This document shows, one piece after another, positions 9,356 through 19,829 of a stretch of DNA of 64,000 nt. Origin of the DNA: Panulirus ornatus. Lineage: Eukaryota > Arthropoda > Malacostraca > Decapoda > Palinuridae. The stretch lies in contig NC_092231.1 of the NCBI RefSeq assembly GCF_036320965.1, forward strand, positions 31,601,680 to 31,665,679. The letters run 5' to 3'. Every line of letters begins with the position of its first letter. Positions within the stretch are counted from its first letter, which is position 1. The notes beneath the pieces were generated by a model. That model had not been told where the DNA came from. It made no database searches and saw only the letters and a list, made by a program, of their open reading frames with translations. The translations under genes and the position numbers were made by a program.

Positions 9356-12300
9356 CTTTGACACTTTCTCCCACGTTAGCGAGGTAGCGCAAGGAAACAG
9401 ACGAAAGAATGGCCCAACCCACCCACATACACATGTATATACATAAACGCCTACACACGCTCATATACATACCTATATATTTTAACGTATACATACATAT
9501 ACATAAACAGACATATACATATATACACATGTACATATCATGCTGCCCTCAGCCACTCCTGCCGCCAGCCCGCCACACATGAAATGACACCCCCCTCTCC
9601 CCACGTGCGCGCGAGGTAGCGCCAGGAAAAGACAACAAAGGCCACATTCGTTTACACTCTGTCTTTAGCTGTCATGTGTAATGCACCGAAACCGCAGCTC
9701 CCTCTCCATATCCAGGCCCCACAAAACTTTCCATGGTTTACCCCAGACGCTTTACATGCCCTGGTTCAATCCATTGACAGCACGTCGACCCCGGTATACC
9801 ACATCGTTCCAATTCACTGTATTCCTTGCACACCTTTCACCCTTCTGTATGTTCAAGCCCCGATCGCTCAAAATCTTTTTCACTCCATCCTTCCACCTCC
9901 AATTTGGTCTCCCACTTCTCCTCGTTCCCTCCACCTCTGACACATATATCCTCTTTGTCAATCTTTCTTCACTCATTCTCTCCATACGACCAAACCATTT
10001 CAATACATCCTCTTCTGCTCTCTCAACCACACTGTTTTTTATTACCACACATCTCTCTTACCCTTCCATTACTTACTCGATCAAACCACCTCACACTACA
10101 TATTGTCCTCAAACATCTCATTTCCAAAACATCCACCCTTCTCCGCATAGCCCTATCTATCGCCTATGCTTCACAACCATATGACATTGTTGGAACCACT
10201 ATTCCTTCAAACATACCCATTTTTGCCCTCCAACATGACGTTCTCGCCTTCCACACATTCTTCAACGCTCCCAAAACCTTCGTCCCCTCTCCCACCCTGT
10301 GAGTTACTTCCGCTTCCATGGTTCCATCTGCGGCCAAATCCACTCCCAGATATCTAAAACCCTTCACTCTCTCCAGTTTTTCTCCATTCAAACTTACATC
10401 CCAGTTTACTTGTCCCCCAACCCTACTGAACCTAATAACCTTGCTCTTATTCACATTTACTCTCAGCTTTCTTCTTTCACACACTTTTCTAAACTCAGTC
10501 ACCAACTTCTGCAGTTTCTCACCCGAATCGGCCACCAGCGCTGTACCATCATCTAACAACAACTGACTCACTTCTCAAATCCTCTCCTCAACAACAGACT
10601 GCATACTTGCCCCACTCTCCAAAACTCTTGCATTCACCTCCCTAGCGACCCCATCCATAAACAAATTAAACAACCATGGAGACATCACACACCCCTGCCG
10701 CAAACCGATATTCACTGGGAACCACTCGCTTTCCTCTCTTAGTACTCGTACACATGCCTTACATCCTCGATAAAAAACTTTTCACAGCTTCTAGCAACTC
10801 ACCTCCCGCACCATATACTCTTAATACCTTCCACAGAGCATCTCTATCAACTCTTATCATATGCCTTCTTCAGATCCATATATGTTACATGCAAATCCAT
10901 CCGTTTTTCCAAGTATTTCTTACATGCATTCTTTAAAGCAAACACCTGATCCACACATCCTCTACCACTTCTGAAACCACACTGCTCTTCCCCAATCTGA
11001 TGCTCTGTACATGCCTTCACCCTCTCAATCAATACCCTCCCATACAATTTCCCAGAAATACTCAACAAACTTATACCTCTGTAATTTGAACACTCACCTT
11101 TATCCCCTTTGCCTTTGTACAATGGCACTGTGCATGCATTTCTCCAATCTTCAGGCACTTCACCATGAACCATACATACATTGAATATCCCACCAACCAG
11201 TCAACAACACAGTGACCCCCTTTTTAAATAAATTCCACAGAAAGACCATCCAAACTCGCCGCCTTGCCGGTTTTCATCTTCCGCAAAGCTTTCACCATCT
11301 CTTCTCTGTTCACTAAATCATTCTCCCTGACCCTCTCACTTCGCACACCACCTCAACCAAAACACTCCACATCTGCCACTTCACCATCACACACATTCAT
11401 CAGACCTTGAAAATACTCACTCCATCTCCCTCTCACTTCACCACTATTTGTTATTACCTCCCCATTTGCCCCCTTCACCGATGTTCCCATTTGTTCTCTT
11501 GTCTTATGCACCTTATTTACCTACTTCCAAAGCATCCTTTTATCCTCCCTAGAATTTAATGATACTCCCTCACCCCAACACTCATTTGCCCTCTTTTTCA
11601 CCTCTTGCACCTTTGTCTTGACCTCCTGCCTCTTTCTTTTATACATCTCCCAGTCATTTGCACTACTTCCTTGCAAAAATCGTCCAAATGCCATTCTCTT
11701 CTCTTTCACTAGTAATCTTACTTCTTCATTCCACCACCTACCTTTCTCATGCCACAGGCATCTTTTGCGCAAGCCATCACTGCTTCGCTTAATATAACCC
11801 ATTCCTCCCCCATTCCCCTTACGTCCTTTGCTCTCACCTTTTTCCATTCTGCAGTCAGTGTCTCCTGGTGCTTCCTCACACAAGTCTCATTTCCAAGCTC
11901 ACTTACTCTCACCACTCTCTTCACCCCAACATTCCCTCTTCTTTTCTTAAAACCTCAACAAATCTTCACCTTCGCCTCCACAAGATAATGATCAGATATC
12001 CCCCCAGTTGCACCTTTCAGCACATTAACATCCAAAAGTCTCTTTTTCGCGCGCCTATCAATTAACAAGTAATCCAGTAACGCTCTCTGGCCCTTTCTCC
12101 TACTTACATAAGTATGCTTATGTATATCTCTCTTTTTATAAACCAGGTATTCCCAATCATCAGTCCTTTTTCAGCACACAAATCTACAAGCTCTTCACCA
12201 TTTCCATTTAAAACACTGAACACTCCATGTACGCCAATTATGCCCTCAACTGCTACATTACTTGCCTTTGCATTCAAATCACCCATCACTATAACCCGGT

Positions 12301-12514
12301 CTCGTGCATCAAAGCTGCTAACACACTCACTTAACTGCTCCCAAGGCACTTGCCTCTCATGATCTTTCTTTTCATGCCCAGGTGCATAGGCACCGATAAT
12401 CACCCATCTCTCGACATCCACTTCCACTTTGACCCATATCAATCTAGAGTTTACTTTCTTACACTCTATGGCATACTTCCACAACTGCTTCACGAGTAGT
12501 GCTACTCCTTCCCA
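9356..12514 (-). pseudogene. Near-full RTE LINE, long-3'UTR subfamily, decayed (copy C)
   Basis: Minus strand. The long 3' UTR (9356-9740) is followed upstream by C-terminal domain pieces (9752-10571), RT blocks with ..EEQCGFRSGRGCVDQVFALKNAC.. and motif A YMDLKKAYD (10847-11173), the linker (11521-11924), and the endonuclease with VIIGAYAPGHEKKDHER and VMGDLNAKAS (12104-12500). Many frameshifts and stops separate these blocks, including loss of the AD of the RT FADD box (LLxDDGTALVAD, about 10545-10571). The 5' end is truncated inside the endonuclease at 12514, where a SINE-like element in the opposite orientation begins. Confidence 0.88.
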
Positions 12515-12745
12515 ATCCCTGGGGATAGGGGAGAAAGAATACTTTCCACGTATTCCCAGCGCGTCGTGGAGGGCGACTAAAAGGGGAGGGAGCGGGAGGC
12601 TTGAAATCCTCTCCTCCCGTTTATAATTTTCCAAAAGAAGGAACGGAGAGGTGGGCCAAGTGAGGATATACCCTCTAAGGCTCACTCCTCTGTTCTTATC
12701 GCTACCTCGTTAACGCGGGATAAGGCGAATGTGTATGAATTTTTC
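12515..12745 (+). mobile_element. SINE-like element made of RTE LINE ends, copy 2
   Basis: It starts TCCCTGGGGATAGGGGAGAA, passes GTCGTGGAGGGCGACTAAAA and TCCAAAAGAAGGAAC, and ends CGCTACCTCGTTAACGCGGG then AAGGCGAATG before an AT-rich tail. Same architecture as 4876-5097, opposite strand. It abuts the truncated endonuclease region of copy C head to head. Confidence 0.8.
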
Positions 12746-12775
12746 TTTATATATTTGATTATTTATTTATTTGTT

Positions 12776-14222
12776 TATTATACTTTGTCACTGTCTCCCG
12801 CGTTGGCAAGGCAGCGCAAGGAAACAAACGAAAGAATGGCCCAACCCACCCACATACTCATGTACATACATAAACGCCCACGCACGCACATATACATACC
12901 TATACATTTCAACGTATACATACACAGACATATACATGTATACACAAGTACATATTCATATATGCTGCCTTCATCCATTCTCGCCGCCACCCCGCCACAC
13001 ATAAAATGGCACCCCCTTTTCCCTGCATGCGCGCAAGGTAGCGCTAGGAAAAGACAACAAAGGCCACATTCGTTCACACTCACTCTCTAACTGTCATGTG
13101 TAATGCACCGAAACCACAGCTCCCTTTCCACATCCAGGCCCCACAAAACTTTCCATGGTTTACCCCAGACGCTTCACACCCTGGTTCAATCCATTGACAG
13201 CACGTCGACCCCGGTATACCACATCATTCTAATTCACTCTATTCCTTGCACACCTTTCACCCTCCTGTTTGTTCAGGCCCCGATCGCTCAAAATCTTTTT
13301 TTCACTCCATCCTTCCACCTCCAATTTGGTCTTCCACTTCTCCTCGCTCCCTCCACCTCTGACACATATATCCTCTTTGTCAATCTTTCCTCACTCATTC
13401 ACTCTATGTTACCAAACCATTTCAATACACGCTCTTCTGGTTTCTGAACCACGCTCTTTTTATTACCACACATCTCTCTAACCCTTTCATTACTTACCCG
13501 ATCAAACCACCTCATACCACATACTGTCCTCAAACATCTCATTTCCAACACATCCACCCTCCTCCGCACAACCCTATCCATAGCCCATGCCTCATAACCA
13601 TATAACATTGTTGGAACCACTATTCCTTCAAACATACCCATTTTTGCTCTCTGAGATAACGTTCTCGACTTCCACACATTCTTCAACGCTCCCAGAACCT
13701 TCGCCCCCTCCCCCACTTTGTGATTCACCTCCGCTTCCATGAGTCCATCCGCTGCCAAATTCATTCCCAGATATCAAAACGGTTCACTTCCTCCAGTTTT
13801 TCTTCATTCAAACTTACCTCCCAGTTGACTTGTCCCTCACCCCTACTGTACCTAATAACCTTGCTCTTATTTACATTTACTCTCAGCGTTCTTCTTTCAC
13901 ACACTTTACCAAACTCAGTCACCAGTTTCTGCAGTTTCTCACATGAGTCAGCCACCAGCGATGTATCATCAGCGAACAACAACTGAGTCCCTTCCCAAGC
14001 CCTCTCATCCGCAACAGACTGCATACTTGCCCCTCTCTCTACAAAACTCTTGCATTCACCTCCCTAACAACCCCATCCATAAACAAATTAAACAATCATG
14101 GGGACATCACGCACCAGTGCTGCAAACCGACATTCACTGGGAACCAATCACTTTCCTCTTTTCCTACACGTACACATGCCTTACATCCTCGATAAAAACT
14201 TTTCACTGCTTCTAATACATGT
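12776..14222 (-). pseudogene. RTE LINE 3' half, long-3'UTR subfamily (copy D)
   Basis: Minus strand. The 3' terminus (CTGTCTCCCGCGTTGG on the plus strand) and long 3' UTR (12776-13100) lead into the C-terminal domain (13399-13764) and the RT palm with ..QLLFADDTSLVADSCEKLQKL.. (13761-14024). FADD is preserved. Several frameshifts occur. Homology stops at CTGCTTCTAATAC near 14222, where a plus-strand PLE fragment begins. The missing 5' part does not resume beyond the PLE. Confidence 0.87.
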
Positions 14223-15233
14223 TACCATTACCATATGTTACCATTTTTAGATTGCATGATCCATAGACAAGGAAACAAGTTTAAGTTTAGCATATACAGA
14301 AAACCCACCAATGTATGCTCATATATTCATTATTACTCATCTCAACATGACAGAGTTAAATTATCATCATTTCAATCTATGTTCCTTAGGGCATTACGTA
14401 TTTGCAGTCCAGAGTTTATTGATGATGAGTTTGAGAAGATATATTCTATTGGATCTAAGTTAAAGTACCCTAGATCTTTCACTGATAAATCCCTTAAGTT
14501 AGCAAAGAAATCATTTTATAGAGTTGAGCCCAAACCTCCCATTGACACCAAGAATCGTTTAGTTCTCCCTTTTAATAATAATTTCACTTTGCTTCCCATG
14601 TTGCTTAAATCCTTTAATGTAAATGTTGCCTTTAGCAACAATAATACTATAAAGAATATCTTAATCAGGAATTCACCAGAAAATTCTCTTGGATGCATCT
14701 ATAAAGTGCCTTGTGGAAAATGTGATAAACTTTATGTTGGTCAGATTGGTAAGGATCTTTCTTTTAGACTTAAGCAACATAAATATAGTATAAGAACGGG
14801 ACAAGATTCAAATGCCTTGTTTAATCACGTTAAAAACTATGATCATTGTACTGACTGGAGTAACGCCATCTGAGTTATTAACTCTATTACCAAGAGAAAT
14901 ATCATTGAATCTTCTATTATCAAATACACAAAGAATTGTAATCTTAATATTAGTGATGGTCTATACAAATTAGATAACTTTATTGTTGATAAAATTTGTA
15001 AAATGATAAGTTTATGAACGCTCGTTGTCTGTTTTGGACAATCACATGTTTACCAAATGGCGTCCTAGCTTCGTCTCTTCGATATATATTAAGTGACTTA
15101 TGTTTCTCTCTTGTGTCTCCCCTGATGATGTGATTATTACACGAAAGTGCACTTGGAAACTTATCGTGTTTCATTTTCCCCGTGGACTCATAGGAATATC
15201 TTGATCACGCGCAAAATTGTGATCCTTTCCAAT
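14223..15233 (+). pseudogene. 5'-truncated PLE with GIY-YIG endonuclease (copy 3)
   Basis: The frame opens at MLPFLDCMIHRQ (14235) and runs through the thumb region and GIY-YIG nuclease (CIYKVPCGKCDKLYVGQIGK) to a TGA at 14871-14873. There the other copies have TCA (Ser), so the nuclease is truncated by a nonsense change about 45 codons early. The 3' region, hammerhead-like motif and terminus ATCCTTTCCAATATAT match the compound PLE. The left edge is inside LINE copy D, with the odd duplication ATGTTACCATTACCATATGTTACC at 14219-14242. Confidence 0.85.
15118..15157 (+). ncRNA. Hammerhead-like motif of the PLE (copy 3)
   Basis: CTGATGA 15122-15128, GAAA 15143-15146 and AGTGCACT retained. One helix I base is changed (GGAA instead of GGGA), which shortens helix I. 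Confidence 0.55.
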
Positions 15234-15589
15234 ATATATATATTTACTTATTTTGCTTTGTCGCTCTCTCCCGCGTTAGCGAGGTAGCGCAAGGAAACAG
15301 ACGAAAGAATGGCCCAACCCACCCACATACACATGTATATACCTACATGTCCACACACGCAAATATATATACCAATACATCCCAATGTATACATATATAT
15401 ACACACCCTGTTACGAACTCAATACTTATTCTAGCAAGGTCGCCAGTAACATATATATGTTACAAATACTATACTGATCCTTGTCTCTGCAAGGACGTTA
15501 GATTTGTTATGTTGCACAACACAGGATAACACTTTCTTAGAGTCATGGGATTGAAACAAACACCAACATCAGAATTACTTTCATTTACG

Positions 15590-15830
15590 TTAACACTTAA
15601 CATGAGTTTAACATTGAACATGAATTTAACATTGAACATGAGTTAATATTGAACATGAATTTAACATTGAACATGAGTTAACATTGAACATGAATTTAAC
15701 ATTGAACATGAGTTAATATTGAACATGAATTTAACACCGAACATGAGTTAATATTGAACATGAATTTAACATTGAACATGAGTTAACATTGAACATGAGT
15801 TAACATTGAACATGAGTTAACATTCCAGAT
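15590..15830. repeat. 17-18 bp tandem repeat inside the LTR-like element
   Basis: About 13 units alternating TTAACATTGAACATGAGT and TTAACATTGAACATGAAT, some with TTAATATTG. The second copy of the host element has only the single-copy precursor (GTTAACACTTATCATTCAATATTCC) at this place. Confidence 0.9.
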
Positions 15831-15989
15831 AAGATTTCATGCCAGGAGATCTCTTTCCTTTATGACAATTTATCTTCAATAACATGATTCAAGATACAAC
15901 GTTGTTAGGCACTTCTATGACAAGTTACAGTACTCTATGACACTGGGAAGTACATGATTGAGGCGGTACAGTATCGTAGAGTCTGTAGC

Positions 15990-17428
15990 GCGCACTTCAC
16001 TCGGGTAACGGGCGCCACTCGGGTAACGGGCAGTTCACTCGGGTAACGGGCAGTTCACTTGGGTAACGGGCACTTCACTCAGGTAGCGCGCACTTCACTC
16101 GGGTAACGGGCACTTCACTCGGGTGACGGGCGCCACTCGGGTAACGGGCACTTCACTCGGGTAACGGGCACTTCACTCGGGTAACGGGCACTTCACTCAG
16201 GTAGCGCGCACTTTACTCGGGTAACGGGCACTTCACTCAGGTAGCGCGCACTTCACTCGGGTAACGGGCACTTCACTCAGGTAGCGCGCACTTCACTCGG
16301 GTGACGGGCACTTCACTCAGGTAGCGGGCACTTCACTCGGGTGACGGGCACTTCACTCAGGTAGCGGGCACTTCACTCGGGTAACGGGCACTTCACTCAG
16401 GTAGCGGGCACTTCACTCGGGTAACGGGCACTTCACTCAGGTAGCGCGCACTTCACTCGGGTAACGGGCACTTCACTCAGGTAGCGCGCACTTCACTCGG
16501 GTAACGGGCACTTCACTCAGGTAGCGCGCACTTCACTCGGGTAACGGGCACTTCACTCAGGTAGCGCGCACTTCACTCGGGTGACGGGCAGTTCACTCAG
16601 GTAGCGCGCACTTCACTCGGGTGACGGGCACTTCACTCAGGTAGCGGGCACTTCACTCGGGTAACGGGCAGTTCACTCGGGTAACGGGTACTTCACTCGG
16701 GTAGCGGGCAGTTCACTCGGGTAACGGGCACTTCACTCAGGTAGCGGGCACTTCACTCGGGTAACGGGCACTTCACTCGGGTAACGGGCACTTCACTCTG
16801 TAACGGGAACTTCACTCGGGTAACGGGCACTTCACTCGGGTGACGGGCACTTCACTGAGGTAGCGGGCACTTCACTCGGGTAACGGGCACTTCACTCGGG
16901 TGACGGGCACTTCACTGAGGTAGCGGGCACTTCACTCGGGTAACGGGCACTTCACTCGGGTGACGGGCACTTCACTGAGGTAACGGGCACTTCACTCGGG
17001 TAGCGGGCACTTCACTCGGGTAACGGGCAGTTCACTCGGGTAACGGGCACTTCACTCGGGTAACGGGCACTTCACTGAGGTAGCGGGCACTTCACTCGGG
17101 TAACGGGCACTTCACTCGGGTAACGGGCACTTCACTGAGGTAGCGGGCACTTCACTCAGGTAGCGGGCACTTCACTCTGTAACGGGCACTTCACTCGGGT
17201 AACGGGCACTTCACTCGGGTAACGGGCACTTCACTGAGGTAGCGGGCACTTCACTCAGGTAGCGGGCACTTCACTCGGGTAACGGGCACTTCACTCGGGT
17301 AACGGGCACTTCACTCGGGTAACGGGCACTTCACTCGGGTAACGGGCACTTCACTCGGGTAACGGGCACTTCACTCGGGTAGCGGGCACTTCACTCGGGT
17401 AACGGGCACTTCACTCGGGTAACGGGCA
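15990..17428. repeat. 20-bp satellite with shifting higher-order pattern
   Basis: About 71 units of ACTTCACTCGGGTAACGGGC and its variants (CAGGTAGCGCGC, GGGTGACGGGC, GAGGTAGCGGGC). Between about 16180 and 16640 two variants alternate as a 40-bp dimer; between about 16800 and 16990 a 60-bp trimer repeats. It lies within the LTR-like element at a point where the other copy is single-copy. Confidence 0.93.
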
Positions 17429-17981
17429 GAGGGAAAACCACTTACCTCGCTGGGATGGAGAAGTAATCAAGGCTCAGCGGGTGTCAGAGGTTTTTATTAC
17501 AACCAGGAACGACTTGCGTCCGCCCTGTTACCCTATAATGCCACCCTTGATTGGCTATGGGCCTAAGGCCCAGTTGTGATTGGAGGAGGGTGGCTCACAT
17601 GTGCCACTCCTACTTGGCAGGAGGGCCACAGGTCCAGCGGTGATTGGAGAAGGGGTTATCCGTGAAACAGCTGACTGGCTGAAGGATCCTAAGTTCGTGA
17701 AACATGGTACTTAAGGCTCCACCTCCTCTTGTCGTGGAAGCGACGCTGTACAGGGGGCCGTGGGCTGACCCCAACTTGACCTGCTGCCTCGGATGAAAGG
17801 TCCCAGTGTCGAGGTGGACTGGATTGATGGCCCGGCGTGGCCATCTGGTTCTCCTGAGCCGTGGGAACGCAGCAGGTCCAAAGGGGGGTCCTGTTTCTCC
17901 CCTCGGTCGTCCTGTCCTAAAATAACACTTACACCCTAACCACAAAGACACACACACATACATATATAGACGAACATGTGG

Positions 17982-18054
<73 letters not shown>
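17982..18054. repeat. (CA)n microsatellite
   Basis: About 70 bp of CA just inside the right end of the LTR-like element. Confidence 0.95.
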
Positions 18055-18057
<3 letters not shown>

Positions 18058-19656
18058 GTTCGTAGCATCACAGACATATACTTATATACACATGTACACA
18101 ATACATACTGTCTGCTCTTATTCATTCCCATCGCCATCCCGCCATACATGAAATACCAACCCCTTCCCCCCTTATGTGTGCGAGGTAGTGCAAGGAAAAG
18201 ACGAAAAAGGCCACATTCGTTCACACTCAGTCTCTAGCTGTCATGTAATAATGCACCGAAACCACAGTTCCCATTCCACATCCAGACCCCACAGAACTTT
18301 CCATAGTTTATCCCAGACGCTTCACATGCCCTGGTTCAATCCACTGACAACACATCGACCCCGGTATACCACATCATTCCAATTCACTCTATTCCTTGCA
18401 CGCCTTTCACCCTTCTGCATGTTCAGGCTTCTATCACTCAAAAAAATTTTTTTCACTCCATCTTTCCACCTCCAATTTGGTCTCTCACTTCTCGTTCCCT
18501 ATTCTCCCTAAAATCTAATGATACTCTCTCACCCAACTCTCATTTGCCCTCTTTTTCACCTCTTGCACCTTTCTCTTGACCTCCTGCCTCTTTCTTTTAT
18601 ACATCTCCCAGTCATTTGCATTATTTCCCTACAAAAATCGTCCAAATGCCTCTCTCTTCTCTTTCACTAAAAATCTTACTTTTTCATCCCACCACTCACT
18701 ACCCTTTCTAATCTGCCCACCTCCCACGCTTCTCATGCCACAAGCATCTTTTGCGCCAGCCATCACTGCTTCCCTAAATACATCCCATTCCTCCCCCACT
18801 CCCCTTACGTCCTTTGTTCTCACCTTTTTCCATTCTGTACTCATTCTCTCGTGGTACTTCCTCACTCAAGTCTCCTTCCCAAGCTCACTTACTCTCACCA
18901 CGCTTTTCACCCCAACATTCTCTCTTCTTTTCTAAAAACCTCTACAAATCTACACCTTCGCTTCCACCACATAATGATCAGACATCCCTCCAGTCGCACC
19001 TCTCAGCACATCAACATCCAAAAGTCTCTCTTTCGCGCGCCTGTCAGTTAACACGTAATCCCATAACGCTTTCTGGCCATCCCTCCTACTTACATACGTA
19101 TACTCATCTCTCTCTATAAACCAGGTATTCCTAATCACCAGTTCTTTTTCAGCACATAAATCTACAAGCTCTTCACCATTTCCATTTACAACACTGAACA
19201 CCCCATGTACACCAATTATTCCCTTAACTGCCACATTACTCACCTTTGCATTCAAATCACCCATGACTATAACCCGGGCTCGTGCATCAAAAATACTAAC
19301 ACACTCACTCAGCTACTCCCAAAACACTTGCCTCTCATGATCTTTCTTCTCATGCCCAGGTGCATATGCACCAATAATCACCCATCTCTCTCCATCCACT
19401 TTCAGTTTTACCCATATCAATCTAGAGTTTACTTTCTTACACTCTATCACATACTCCCACCATTCCTGTTTCAGGAGTTGTGCTACTCCTTTCCTTGCTC
19501 TTGTCCTCTCACTAACCCCCGACTTTACTTCCAAGACATTCCCAGACCACTCTTCCTCTTTACCCTTAAGCTTCGTTTCACTTAGAGCCAAACCATCCAG
19601 GTTCCTTTCCTCAAACATACTACCTATCTCTCCTTTTTTCTCATCTAGGTTACATC

Positions 19657-19818
<162 letters not shown>

Positions 19819-19829
19819 TATTATTTTAT

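Larger units (their letters stand above)
15409..18067. mobile_element. LTR-like element (TGTTACGAAC...GTTCGTAGCA) with internal satellites
   Basis: The ends are a 10-bp inverted pair with one mismatch and begin TG and end CA, as in LTRs. The internal landmarks AGAGTCATGGGATT, TTTCCTTTATGACAATT, AACATGATTCAAGATA and GATTGGAGGAGGGTGGC occur in the same order in 30688-31700. No ORF with similarity to a transposon protein is present. It sits inside the 3' UTR of LINE copy E, whose sequence resumes on the far side. No convincing target duplication is visible (CACCC versus TCACA). A solo LTR is the simplest reading; a non-autonomous DNA transposon is an alternative. Confidence 0.6.

Noticed and set aside
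15990..17428. Telomere-like or centromeric function for the GGGTAACGGG repeats
   Set aside because: The unit does not match known telomere repeats, and the array lies inside a single transposable element copy.
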